Assembly: GCF_020510425.1 (NCBI RefSeq)
Contig: NZ_JAHBAH010000001.1
Coordinates: 3,329,001 to 3,393,000 of the forward strand
Direction of reading: 5' to 3'
From: Quatrionicoccus australiensis
Lineage (GTDB): Bacteria; Pseudomonadota; Gammaproteobacteria; Burkholderiales; Rhodocyclaceae
DNA length: 64,000 bases
The position numbers were made by a program, and so were the translations under genes. The notes below the pieces were generated by a model, which worked only from the letters and a program-made list of their open reading frames with translations, searched no databases and was not told where the DNA came from. This document shows, piece by piece, positions 45,843-54,524 of this stretch. Position 1 is the first letter of the stretch. Each line of letters opens with the position of its first letter.

Positions 45843-46694
45843 ATGCAATCACTCTGGATGGTCGTCGCCAGCCTGCTTTTCGCTTGCATGGGGGTGTGCG
45901 TCAAATATGCCGCGCAAACGCACTCGGCGGTCGAAATCACCTTTTACCGCAGCTTCATCTCGCTGATCCTGATGTTCTGCCTGGTGCGCCTGCGTGGCGT
46001 GCCATTGGCGACACCGCACTGGCGCTGGCAAATCAGCCGTGGCGTGGTCGGCTTTATCGCCCTGTTTGCCTATTTTTATGCAATCACCCTGTTGCCGCTG
46101 GCGACGGCGGTGACGCTCAACTACACCTCGGCGATTTTCCTTGCCATCTACCTGGCGCTGGCCGGCATGCGCCTGCGCGCCGGCATTCTCGGGGCGCTGC
46201 TGGTCGGCCTGCTCGGCGTCGCCTTGCTGCTGCGACCGACGCTGGGCGCCGAACAACTGCTTGGTGGCCTGGTTGGTCTGGGCTCCGGCGTGCTGGCCGG
46301 CATGGCTTACTTCAGTGTGCGCGAACTGGGTGAGCGGGGCGAGCCGGAGGCGCGCACGGTGTTTTACTTTTCCCTGGTTTCCTCGGTCTGTGGCGGCGCC
46401 TGGCTGTTGTTCAGCGAACTTCACGCGGTCGACCTGCATAGCGGCCTGCTTTTGCTCGGCGTCGCCTGCTTCGCGACGGTTGCCCAACTCGCCATGACCC
46501 GCGCCTACACGCGCGGCAAGACCCTGATGTCGGCGGCGCTGGCTTACAGCACGGTGATTTTTTCCAGCCTGTTCGGCGCGTTGTTCTGGGGCGAGGTGCT
46601 CGATGGCGAGGCGTGGTTCGCGATCGGCCTGATCATCCTGTCCGGCATCGCGGCGACACACTTTTCCCGCGCCGCACCGGTGGAACAGGATTAA
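45843..46694 (+). CDS. EamA/DMT-family transporter
   Basis: 283 residues with about ten membrane segments in two EamA repeats (about 1-135 and 145-280). These permeases export amino acids or other metabolites; the substrate cannot be told. A conserved FYRSFISLILMF and the repeat-end ALFWGEVLDGEAW are visible. It lies between the Rieske and STAS-like genes, all on the plus strand, but with a terminator in front. Confidence 0.92.
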   Translation: MQSLWMVVASLLFACMGVCVKYAAQTHSAVEITFYRSFISLILMFCLVRLRGVPLATPHWRWQISRGVVGFIALFAYFYAITLLPLATAVTLNYTSAIFLAIYLALAGMRLRAGILGALLVGLLGVALLLRPTLGAEQLLGGLVGLGSGVLAGMAYFSVRELGERGEPEARTVFYFSLVSSVCGGAWLLFSELHAVDLHSGLLLLGVACFATVAQLAMTRAYTRGKTLMSAALAYSTVIFSSLFGALFWGEVLDGEAWFAIGLIILSGIAATHFSRAAPVEQD

Positions 46695-46734
46695 ACGGCG
46701 TTAAACTCGAAGCAAACAACAACGGAGTCAAACC

Positions 46735-47082
46735 ATGATTGTCATCGACCACCAACTCAGCCGCGTCAACGTTTCCGTCTTTGGCGAATTCACGCTGGCC
46801 GATTACAAGGAATTCGAAGAGGTCGTCAATTACAAGGTCAAGTTCGAAGGTCCGGTCGATCTCTGTTTCGATCTCAGCCAGATGGCCGACCTGACCATCG
46901 ACGTCGCCTGGGAAGAAATCAAGTTCTCGCGCGCCCATGCCAACGACTTCAAGCGTGTTGCCGTGGTCACCGACAGTCAGTGGGTGACGTGGAGTGCCTG
47001 GTTGTCGCAGACCTTCGTCAATGCCGACGTCGAAGTGTTCGATAACGCCGAAGAAGCGCAAGGCTGGCTCGCCGCAGCATGA
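46735..47082 (+). CDS. STAS/SpoIIAA-like protein
   Basis: 115 residues. The layout MIVIDHQLSRVNVSVFGEFTLADY and PVDLCFDLSQMADLTIDVAW fits the SpoIIAA-like family (PF11964), a STAS-related fold seen in many proteobacteria without known role. There is no serine at a phosphorylation site that I can point to. Its stop overlaps the sulfurtransferase start (ATGA), so the two are translated together. Confidence 0.85.
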   Translation: MIVIDHQLSRVNVSVFGEFTLADYKEFEEVVNYKVKFEGPVDLCFDLSQMADLTIDVAWEEIKFSRAHANDFKRVAVVTDSQWVTWSAWLSQTFVNADVEVFDNAEEAQGWLAAA

Positions 47083-47921
47083 GTTACACGACCCTGGTCG
47101 ACGTCGCGACGCTGACGGCACATCTTGCTGATCCGGACTGGCTGGTGGTCGATGTGCGCCACCAGCTGGCCGATACCGGCTATGGCGAGCGCGCCTATGC
47201 GGCCGGCCATATTCCCGGCGCGGTCTTCCTGCACTGCGACCGCGATCTGTCGGGGCCGATGAATGGCGCCAATGGCCGCCATCCGCTGCCGGCACCGGAA
47301 AAACTGGCGCAGTGTTTCGGCGGGATCGGTATCGGGCCGCAAACGCAGGTCGTGGTGTACGACGATGCGCAGGGCATGATCGCCGGTCGCCTGTGGTGGC
47401 TGTTGCGCTGGCTCGGCCATGACCGGGTGGCCTTGCTCGATGGCGGCCTGCAGGCCTGGCAGGCGGTCAACGGCCCATTGACGCCGGAAATGCCGCGCCG
47501 CTCGCCAACAACTTTTGTGGCCACTATGTGCGAGTCCTGCGTTGATGCAGACTACGTGCGCGCTTTCATGCAGACCTCGCGCATGCATCTGGTCGATGCG
47601 CGGGCACCGGATCGTTTTCGTGGCGAGAACGAGACGATGGATCCGGTCGGCGGCCATATTCCCGGCGCGGTCAACCGCTTTTTTCGCGACAATTTGCAGG
47701 CCGATGGCCGTTACAAGCCGGCCGCGGAGCTACGTGCCGAGTGGCTGGCGATACTCGCCGGCACGACGCCCGAGCAGGTCGTGCACCAGTGTGGTTCGGG
47801 CGTTTCCGCCTGTCACAACATGCTTGCCATGGAAATTGCCGGCCTGACCGGCTCCCGGCTCTACGCCGGTTCGTGGAGCGAGTGGTGCGCTGATCCGGCG
47901 CGGCCGGTCAGCACCGGTTGA
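47079..47921 (+). CDS. sseA: 3-mercaptopyruvate sulfurtransferase (rhodanese-type)
   Basis: 280 residues with two rhodanese domains (about 1-130 and 150-275). The active loop is CGSGVSACHN, the CGSGVTA-type loop of mercaptopyruvate sulfurtransferases rather than the CRKG-type of thiosulfate sulfurtransferases. It would move sulfur from mercaptopyruvate to cyanide or thiols. The gene is coupled to the STAS-like gene upstream. Confidence 0.93.
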   Translation: MSYTTLVDVATLTAHLADPDWLVVDVRHQLADTGYGERAYAAGHIPGAVFLHCDRDLSGPMNGANGRHPLPAPEKLAQCFGGIGIGPQTQVVVYDDAQGMIAGRLWWLLRWLGHDRVALLDGGLQAWQAVNGPLTPEMPRRSPTTFVATMCESCVDADYVRAFMQTSRMHLVDARAPDRFRGENETMDPVGGHIPGAVNRFFRDNLQADGRYKPAAELRAEWLAILAGTTPEQVVHQCGSGVSACHNMLAMEIAGLTGSRLYAGSWSEWCADPARPVSTG

Positions 47922-47924
47922 AAC

Positions 47925-47955
47925 AAAGCCCCGCCCGATGTGGCGGGGCTTTTTT
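47925..47955. terminator. Bidirectional rho-independent terminator
   Basis: AAAGCCCCGCC (47925-47935) pairs with GGCGGGGCTTT (47942-47952), with T after. Lies between the convergent sulfurtransferase and DUF945 genes. Confidence 0.93.
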
Positions 47956-47957
47956 CC

Positions 47958-49367
47958 TTATTGGGCCGGGTTGACCGCCTGCGGGTTGAACGGCACGCCA
48001 TTGACGTTGAGCTGCCCCTTGCTGAAACCGATCTTGCTGCGCAGCATGCTGCCGTCCTGCTGCACATAGCCTTGCTCGATCAGCCCGGCGATCTGCGGTG
48101 CCTGGGCGGTGTCGCCAAGCAGGCTGGCGGGCAGGGCGATATCTGCGCTGGCCTCGAGTTTGCCGAGCAGCATGAAAGGATTGGCCAGTTCTTCCGGTTT
48201 CAGTTCGCCCAGCTTGGCGCTGGCCGAGATTTGGGCTTCGCCTTGCGGGCTTTGGAAGCTGATCCGGTCGACACGGATTTCCGGGCTGAATTTGAGTAGC
48301 GCCAGTGCCGGGTCGCGCAGCGCTGTCATGCTCTGCAGCATGGCCGCCGGCTCCCTGGCGGAGCGGCGGCTCGGGTCGGCATACCATTGCAGCAGGGCGC
48401 GATGCAGATTGGCCAGCGTGCGTGCATGCAGGTGGCGCAGCGAAAAGTCGTAGTGAGCCGGCGCGTAGTTCTGGGCACCGATTTGCGCCACTTCGACGCC
48501 GATCTTGCCGATCAGGTCGATGAACTCGCCATTGAGCGGCGCAGCCGCGTCGTAGGTGAGCTGTTTGAGCAGGAAGGCCGGCTTTTCAACGCCTTCGGGA
48601 TTTTTGCCTTCGTTGAAATTCAGCTGCGCCAGCGTCATCTTGCTGCTGCCGACATAAAAGCGGGGCTCGTCGTCAAACAGGCGCTGCTGGTCGGCTTCCA
48701 GATGCAGTCCGTTCATCTGGAAAAGGCCGCCCTGCTCATTCGTGATTTCCAGGCCGGGGGCGTCGGCCTGCAGCGTGTAGTGCTGCAGGTGGTTGCTGAA
48801 ATCGACCACCATCCGGATGCCACCCCAGCTTGCCCGGCCGCCTTTGCCGTCTTCGGTTTTGGGCAGGTCGAAGGCAAATGCCGGGCTGCTTGCTGTGCTG
48901 ACGCCGCCGCCCAGCAGGTGCAATTCGCTGTGAATTTGCAGCGGTTTCTGGTCGCCGAACAGGGTCTTGGCTTGTTGCTGCTGTTCGGCGGTCAGCACCA
49001 GTTCGCTGTCGGCGACGGCTGCTGCCATTGTCGAGAAACCTGGGAACGGGCCATGCTGGAAATCGGTGCGCAGCGTGATCCGGATCGGTTCGGCGGGCGG
49101 AGTTTCTCCACTGCTGGCGCTGTCGTCGGCCTTGGCAAGGGCGGTCAGTTCGTCAATGCCGACCAGTTCGATGGTGGTGGTTTCGCTCGAGGAAAAAATG
49201 CCGCGCTGGAAATCACGGCTGACCAGTTTGACGTAGGGCTGCTGCTCGAAGGAGCGATATTGCTCGTCCTGCATGGCTTCGATGCGCATGCCGAGAAACC
49301 AGGCGCTGGCGGGGTAGGCGATGGCGACGAGGGCGGCGCCGAGGGCGAGAAGGGCGGGTTTTTTCAT
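47958..49367 (-). CDS. DUF945 (YdgA-like) family protein
   Basis: 469 residues. An N-terminal signal or anchor segment (about 4-24) is followed by WFLGMRIEAM and many beta-strand-rich stretches, in the pattern of YdgA/DUF945, which are periplasmic or outer-membrane-facing proteins of unclear role. The C-terminus has GQLNVNGVPFNPQ, also family-like. It is preceded by a 93-base gap and transcribed alone. Confidence 0.87.
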   Translation of the reverse strand: MKKPALLALGAALVAIAYPASAWFLGMRIEAMQDEQYRSFEQQPYVKLVSRDFQRGIFSSSETTTIELVGIDELTALAKADDSASSGETPPAEPIRITLRTDFQHGPFPGFSTMAAAVADSELVLTAEQQQQAKTLFGDQKPLQIHSELHLLGGGVSTASSPAFAFDLPKTEDGKGGRASWGGIRMVVDFSNHLQHYTLQADAPGLEITNEQGGLFQMNGLHLEADQQRLFDDEPRFYVGSSKMTLAQLNFNEGKNPEGVEKPAFLLKQLTYDAAAPLNGEFIDLIGKIGVEVAQIGAQNYAPAHYDFSLRHLHARTLANLHRALLQWYADPSRRSAREPAAMLQSMTALRDPALALLKFSPEIRVDRISFQSPQGEAQISASAKLGELKPEELANPFMLLGKLEASADIALPASLLGDTAQAPQIAGLIEQGYVQQDGSMLRSKIGFSKGQLNVNGVPFNPQAVNPAQ

Positions 49368-49460
49368 GGTCGGATCAGTCGGAGGAAGAGCGAGCAGAGT
49401 CGCGGGTGCGGCGCATCATGCCATTGTTATAGTTTGTCCGGCAAGCGGCGCGCGGGCAGT

Positions 49461-50516
49461 TCAGTCGGTGCATTCGCCCAGGCGGGCCAGTGCCCAGGCG
49501 ACATGTTCGCGTACCAACGGCGAAGGATGGTCGGCCCGGCTATTCAGTGCGGCCAGCGTGGCTGGCGTCGCTTCGCCATTGCCCAGTCCGATGGCGATAT
49601 TGCGCAACCAGCGTTCATGCCCGATGCGTCGGATCGGGTTGCCGGCGAGGCGATCGTTGAATTGCTGTTCGCTCCAGGCGAACAGCTCGGTCAGTTGCGC
49701 CGTGTCCAGGCCGTGGCGCGGCGCAAATTCGCCATCCCCCTGCTGCGCAAAGCGGTTCCATGGGCAGCACAACTGGCAGTCGTCGCAGCCGTAGATGCGG
49801 TTGCCGATCAGCGGGCGGAATTCCTCGGGAATGGCGCCGTCGAGTTCGATGGTCAGGTAGGAAATGCAGCGCCGCGCATCGACGCGGTAGGGCGCAATGA
49901 TGGCGCCGGTCGGGCAGGCGCTCAGGCAGGCCGTGCAGCTGCCGCAGTGTTCGGCAATCGGCGCATCGGGCGGCAGCGGCAGGTCGGTGTAGATTTCGCC
50001 GAGAAAGCGCCAGGAACCCTGTTTCGAGAGCAGCAGCGTGTGCTTGCCGCGCCAGCCGAGGCCGGCCTGGCTGGCGAATTCGACTTCCATGACCGGTGCC
50101 GAATCAGAAAAGGCGCGATAGCCGAAGGGGCCGATCCGGGCGCTGATTGCATCCGCCAGTTTCTGCAGCCGGCTGCGCACCACCTTGTGATAGTCGCGGC
50201 CCTGGGCGTAGCGGGAAATCGCGGCCTGGCCGGGCTGGTCGGCGATTTTTGCATGTGGCAGGTAGTCGACCGCTACGGAAATCACCGTGATCGTGCCGGG
50301 CTGCAGCAAGGCCGGCTGGGCGCGCAATTCGGCGTGCCGGGCCATATAATCCATCCCGCCATGGCAGCCGGCGGCCAGCCAGTCGCGCAGATGCCCGGCG
50401 GCAGCGCCCACGTCGGCGCGCGCCACGCCGATGGCGGCAAAGCCCAGTTTTTCTCCGGCCTGACGGATGTCTTCCTTCAGTGCCGCGTAATCCACAGTGG
50501 AGTCCTGATCGTGCAT
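49461..50516 (-). CDS. queG: Epoxyqueuosine reductase
   Basis: 351 residues. QueG performs the last step of queuosine synthesis with cobalamin and two [4Fe-4S] clusters. The cluster ligands are seen in CGSCTACLSACPTGAI (about 185-200) and CDDCQLCCPWN (about 244-254). The C-terminal HEAT-like repeat is present. The ATG at 50516 overlaps the divergent tsaE GTG by six bases. Confidence 0.97.
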   Translation of the reverse strand: MHDQDSTVDYAALKEDIRQAGEKLGFAAIGVARADVGAAAGHLRDWLAAGCHGGMDYMARHAELRAQPALLQPGTITVISVAVDYLPHAKIADQPGQAAISRYAQGRDYHKVVRSRLQKLADAISARIGPFGYRAFSDSAPVMEVEFASQAGLGWRGKHTLLLSKQGSWRFLGEIYTDLPLPPDAPIAEHCGSCTACLSACPTGAIIAPYRVDARRCISYLTIELDGAIPEEFRPLIGNRIYGCDDCQLCCPWNRFAQQGDGEFAPRHGLDTAQLTELFAWSEQQFNDRLAGNPIRRIGHERWLRNIAIGLGNGEATPATLAALNSRADHPSPLVREHVAWALARLGECTD

Positions 50517-51026
50517 AGCCCCGATGTTACCGCCGTTTTTGAATTGCCCGACGAGGCCGCAACGCAGCGCCTCGGTGCCTGCCTGGCGCCGCTGCTCGCC
50601 GGCGGGCGCGTCGTCTTCCTCGAAGGTGACCTCGGGGCGGGCAAAACGACGCTGGTGCGGGCCTTGATTCGGGCGCTCGGTTATGCCGGGCCGGTCAAAA
50701 GTCCGACCTATTCTCTGGTTGAAGTTTACGTAATTTCGAGCTTATACTTATATCACTTTGATTTTTATCGGTTCGAGTCACCGGAGGAGTTCCTCGATGC
50801 GGGCTTTTCTGAATACTTTAACGAGCATGCGCTCTGCCTTGTCGAATGGCCGGAACGCGCTGCAGGCTGCGTACCGTCGCCAGACCTGCGGTTGCGCCTT
50901 CATCATGCAGGTCTCGGGCGTGTCCTCGAAGCCGTGGCAGATACACCGGAAGGGACGCAATGCATAAGAGGGCTAAAGTCAGCCTGGACCGACGGCAGCT
51001 ACTCCGCTATGCCGGCGCCTCGCTGA
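50511..51026 (+). CDS. tsaE: tRNA threonylcarbamoyladenosine ATPase TsaE
   Basis: 171 residues from a GTG at 50511. Walker A is GDLGAGKTTLVRALI (about 44-58), then SPTYSLVE, then YHFDFYR and LVEWPERAAG. TsaE works with TsaB and TsaD in t6A synthesis. The C-terminus runs about 22 residues into the amidase gene, overlapping it by 67 bases, longer than most family members. A stretch at about 50719-50770 is very AT-rich with rare codons. Its first six bases overlap the divergent queG start. Confidence 0.93.
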   Translation: MHSPDVTAVFELPDEAATQRLGACLAPLLAGGRVVFLEGDLGAGKTTLVRALIRALGYAGPVKSPTYSLVEVYVISSLYLYHFDFYRFESPEEFLDAGFSEYFNEHALCLVEWPERAAGCVPSPDLRLRLHHAGLGRVLEAVADTPEGTQCIRGLKSAWTDGSYSAMPAPR

Positions 51027-52306
51027 TCCTCTCTGTTTCACCACTGGCCGGGGCCGCCATCAAGGCGCCCTCGGTGCTCGCCGTGCGCATCTGGCCGGCA
51101 CCCGATTACACGCGGGTCACGCTCGAATGCGACGCGCCGCTCAAATACACGCAATTCACCGTCGAGAATCCGGACCGTCTGGTCGTCGATATCGAAGGTG
51201 TCGAATTCAACAGCGTGCTCGACAGTCTGGCGCGCAAGGTCGCGACCGACGATCCCTACATCAAGCTGCTGCGTGCCGGGCGTTTCAAACCCGGTGTCGT
51301 GCGCCTGGTCATGGAGCTCAAGACCAAGGTCACACCGCAGGTTTTCGAACTCAAGCCGGCTGGCGAATACGGCCACCGGCTGGTCCTCGACGTCTATCCG
51401 GTCAATCCGCCCGACCCGCTGATGGCGCTGCTTGAAGGGCGTAAGGATGCGGTCGAGCCGCCGCGCCTCGAACAGGATTTCCAGATCGGCAAGAAAGAGC
51501 CGGAAGATGCGCCGCTGAAAAAGGCCGAGAAGCTGCCGGAAGCGCCCGAAGTTCACACCAGCAAAAAATCGGGTAAACCGGTGGTCGACCGCCTGGTCAC
51601 CGTCATGCTCGATCCCGGCCATGGCGGCGAAGATCCGGGGGCGATAGGGCAGGGCGGCTCCTACGAAAAGAACGTCACGCTGCAGGTTGCCAAGCGCCTC
51701 AAGGCGCGCATCGATGCCGAACCCAACATGCGGGCCGTGCTGACGCGCGATTCCGATTTCTTCGTGCCTTTGGGCATGCGCGTGCAGAAGGCGCGCCGCG
51801 TCCAGTCCGACCTCTTCCTGTCGATCCACGCCGACGCCTGGATCAAGCCGGATGCGCGTGGTTCCTCTGTGTTCGTGCTCTCCGAGCGCGGCGCATCGAG
51901 CACGCAGGCGCGCCTGCTCGCGCAGCGCGAAAACGAGGCGGATCTGGTCGGCGGCGTCAATATCAGCGCCAAGGACCTGTTCCTGGCGCGCACCCTGCTC
52001 GACCTGTCGCAGACGGCAACGATCAACGACAGCCTGAAACTGGGCAAGTACCTGCTTGGCGAACTGGGTTCGGTCAATACGCTGCACAAGAACAATGTCG
52101 AGCAGGCGAGTTTTGCCGTGTTGAAGGCGCCGGATATTCCTTCGGCACTGATCGAGACGGCCTTCATTTCCAATCCGGAAGAAGAGCGTCGCCTGAATGA
52201 CGATGCCTACCAGGACAAGCTGGCCGAGGCCATTGTGCGCGGCGTGCGCCAGTATTTCAGCAAGAATCCGCCGGGGCCGAAAGCGAAACTGGCAACGTTG
52301 GGCTGA
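50960..52306 (+). CDS. amiC: N-acetylmuramoyl-L-alanine amidase AmiC type
   Basis: 448 residues. The N-terminus carries a twin-arginine-like signal (RRQLLRYAGASLILS, ending about 35), then an AMIN domain (about 40-150) for septal localisation, a charged linker and the zinc amidase domain with LDPGHGGEDPGA, SIHADAW and IETAFISN. It cuts peptide stems from glycan strands during cell separation. The start ATG at 50960 lies inside the tsaE frame. A terminator follows. Confidence 0.95.
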   Translation: MHKRAKVSLDRRQLLRYAGASLILSVSPLAGAAIKAPSVLAVRIWPAPDYTRVTLECDAPLKYTQFTVENPDRLVVDIEGVEFNSVLDSLARKVATDDPYIKLLRAGRFKPGVVRLVMELKTKVTPQVFELKPAGEYGHRLVLDVYPVNPPDPLMALLEGRKDAVEPPRLEQDFQIGKKEPEDAPLKKAEKLPEAPEVHTSKKSGKPVVDRLVTVMLDPGHGGEDPGAIGQGGSYEKNVTLQVAKRLKARIDAEPNMRAVLTRDSDFFVPLGMRVQKARRVQSDLFLSIHADAWIKPDARGSSVFVLSERGASSTQARLLAQRENEADLVGGVNISAKDLFLARTLLDLSQTATINDSLKLGKYLLGELGSVNTLHKNNVEQASFAVLKAPDIPSALIETAFISNPEEERRLNDDAYQDKLAEAIVRGVRQYFSKNPPGPKAKLATLG

Positions 52307-52346
52307 TCGCGCAAAATCAGGTCGCTGTCTGCTTGTCTGCCGGCAA

Positions 52347-52375
52347 GGCGTGAATCACCGATTCGCGCCTTTTTT
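52347..52375 (+). terminator. Rho-independent terminator of amiC
   Basis: GGCGTGAATC (52347-52356) pairs with GATTCGCGCC (52360-52369), one G-T pair included, followed by six T. Confidence 0.9.
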
Positions 52376-52401
52376 ATTTCAGTGTTTTCTTTGGGTGATG
52401 C

Positions 52402-53253
52402 ATGCGCAAACTGATTGCCGAACTCCAGCGGCTGTATTTTCTTCCCGGTCAGCACTGGCAGAGCGATGAGGGTGATGATTCCCGGTCTGGCGCCGCCATC
52501 GCCGATGCGCTGGCGCGCAGTCTGGATGGCGAGTTTGCCATTGAACTCCGGCAGCCCGTTGCGGCGGAGCAAGTCCGGTTCATGCGGCTGAATTTCACGA
52601 AAGCGCGTGACTGGGAGGCGGTCGCCCGGGTTTATCAGGCGGTGCAGGATGAACTCGACCTGCCGCGGCCGGCGGTTTCGGTTTCCGCCGAGAGCGGTTT
52701 TCACCTCTGGTTTTCCTTGCTTGAACCGATTTCGGTCGAGTCGGCAAGGTCCTTTCTCGAGGCTTTGCGGCGCAGATACCTGGCTGAAGTCCCGGTTGCG
52801 CACATTGCGTTTTTTCCCGGCGACGACAACGCCGCCGGTGTGACGCTGGTGCCGGCGCTGCAGTCGGCGAGCGGAAAGTGGTCAGCTTTCATCGATCCGA
52901 GCATGGGCAGCATGTTTGTCGAGGAATCCGGGCTGGACATGGCGCCCAACATGGAGCGCCAGGCGGACATGCTGGCGGCGCTCAAAAGCATCAAGTCGGA
53001 AGACTTCGTCCGGGCACTCGAACTGCTGCTGGCGCCTGTCGAAGCGGAGAACTCGATGCCCGCCCTTGCTGCCGGCGAGCGTGATGCCAGTCCGCTGCAG
53101 CGACAGTCGGCCGATCTTCTTGACGTCGGCAGTAATTTCACGGATCCGGCTGCTTTCCTGCTGGCGGTGATGAATGACGCATCGGTCAGCGCCTGCCATC
53201 GAATCGAGGCGGCCAAAGCCTTGTTGCCCTATTTTGCCAGCCCGGCGAAGTAA
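52402..53253 (+). CDS. Hypothetical protein with a primase-like (AEP) motif region
   Basis: 283 residues that I cannot place with confidence. Residues about 58-125 read RFMRLNFTKARDWEAVARVYQ, then SVSAESGFHLWFSLLEPI, which recalls the (S/G)xGxHxW strand and helix of archaeo-eukaryotic primase domains such as those of TOTE-type and replication primases. The aspartates expected in the preceding catalytic strand are not evident, so it may be inactive or a coincidental match. The rest (130-283) is helical with no motif. It is a single gene with terminators at both ends, next to a convergent diguanylate cyclase. Confidence 0.8.
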   Translation: MRKLIAELQRLYFLPGQHWQSDEGDDSRSGAAIADALARSLDGEFAIELRQPVAAEQVRFMRLNFTKARDWEAVARVYQAVQDELDLPRPAVSVSAESGFHLWFSLLEPISVESARSFLEALRRRYLAEVPVAHIAFFPGDDNAAGVTLVPALQSASGKWSAFIDPSMGSMFVEESGLDMAPNMERQADMLAALKSIKSEDFVRALELLLAPVEAENSMPALAAGERDASPLQRQSADLLDVGSNFTDPAAFLLAVMNDASVSACHRIEAAKALLPYFASPAK

Positions 53254-53304
53254 GCGGCTGTCGCGGTCAACGTCTTTTTTTGACCGGTTTTCCGACCGGG
53301 CGAG

Positions 53305-54357
53305 TCAGAACAGTTCGACCTCGCCGTTGGCCGGGGTCCGCAGCTTGAGTTCGCCTTGTTCAACCAGCATCTCGTAGCATTCGACCCGGTTGCGGCCGTG
53401 TTCCTTGGCGTAATAGAGCGCTTCGTCGGCGCGGTCGATGGCATCGGTCGGCGTGTCGTTGGGCAGCAGTCGGCTGAAGCCGATGCTGACCGTAACATGC
53501 CCGATCCGGCTGAAAACCTGTTTTTCGACATCCTTGCGGAAGCGTTCCAGCGTGGCCATGGCTGAGGCCTGGTCGGTCGGCTGGAGCAGGGCGATGAACT
53601 CTTCGCCGCCAAAGCGGAACAATTGATCGTCGAAGCGGAAGGAGTTCTGCATGACTTGCGCCAGCATGATCAGCACTTCGTCGCCGATCAGGTGGCCGAA
53701 ATTGTCATTGACCTGCTTGAAGTGGTCGATGTCGCAGACCGCCAGCCAGTGGCTGCTCAGCGTCGATTCACCGCGCCGGCGCAGGGGCGCCTGCAACGTG
53801 TCGTTGCGCAATTGTTCGTCGGCCGCTGATTTGCCGAGCAGTTCGAACAAATGCTTGTCAAAGGTCTTGCGGCTGGCCAGTCCGGTCAGCGTATCGGCCT
53901 CGCCGTAATCGAGCAGGGCGATATGGTTGCCGAAGTATTCGATCAGGCCCATCAGCGAGACGCGCTGGTCGGCGGAAAACTCCTCCGACAGCGCCAGATC
54001 GATCATGTAAATCGGCTGATCCAGACGGTTGACCGGGAAGACGATCCGGTGCGAACCATCTTCGAGCATGTCGAGAACAGCCGATGCCTCCTTGCGGCAA
54101 CGGTTGAGCAGCGGGTCGCGGTCGATCGGCTGGCAGAAACGATGGTCCGGCAGATAGGCGTTATGGACGAAGCGCCCATCCCGGCCATTGCCGGCACAGG
54201 AAAAAACCGTGGATTTCTTCTTGCCCGGATAGCAGCGGTAAATGGTGACCGACTCTGGATGAAACAGCTCGGTCAGCGCATCGACCATGGCGGCATTGAT
54301 CTCGGTGCGATCGCGGCACGACGAAAGTTTGACGATGTGGGCGATCAGATTGAGCAT
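53305..54357 (-). CDS. Cytoplasmic diguanylate cyclase (GAF-like + GGDEF)
   Basis: 350 residues. An N-terminal GAF-like region (about 1-150) has cysteines at 14, 42, 54, 75 and 87 but no membrane segment. The GGDEF domain has GGEEF at 250-254 and an RxxD inhibitory site at 241-244, so an active, feedback-controlled cyclase is expected. Residues about 175-203, between the first beta strands, form an insertion rich in Arg. Divergent from ribF over a 167-base gap. Confidence 0.93.
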   Translation of the reverse strand: MLNLIAHIVKLSSCRDRTEINAAMVDALTELFHPESVTIYRCYPGKKKSTVFSCAGNGRDGRFVHNAYLPDHRFCQPIDRDPLLNRCRKEASAVLDMLEDGSHRIVFPVNRLDQPIYMIDLALSEEFSADQRVSLMGLIEYFGNHIALLDYGEADTLTGLASRKTFDKHLFELLGKSAADEQLRNDTLQAPLRRRGESTLSSHWLAVCDIDHFKQVNDNFGHLIGDEVLIMLAQVMQNSFRFDDQLFRFGGEEFIALLQPTDQASAMATLERFRKDVEKQVFSRIGHVTVSIGFSRLLPNDTPTDAIDRADEALYYAKEHGRNRVECYEMLVEQGELKLRTPANGEVELF

Positions 54358-54492
54358 GAAGCCGGGCGTGTTGGCGGAATTGGTCGATGATCGGTAATTA
54401 TAGCCAAACGCTTATCCTGGCAGGCGCCTTATCTTGCGCCGGCTGTTATTTTTCTTATTTCTCTTTAGTGGCTGTCGGCGGACCGGGGCCGT

Positions 54493-54498
54493 TATAAT
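54493..54498 (+). promoter_or_regulatory. -10 element of ribF
   Basis: A perfect TATAAT 26 bases before the ribF ATG in the 167-base divergent gap. No good -35 visible; the rest of the gap shows nothing else. Confidence 0.5.
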
Positions 54499-54524
54499 TC
54501 AACGTTTTTTTCGCTCCGAAGCCC

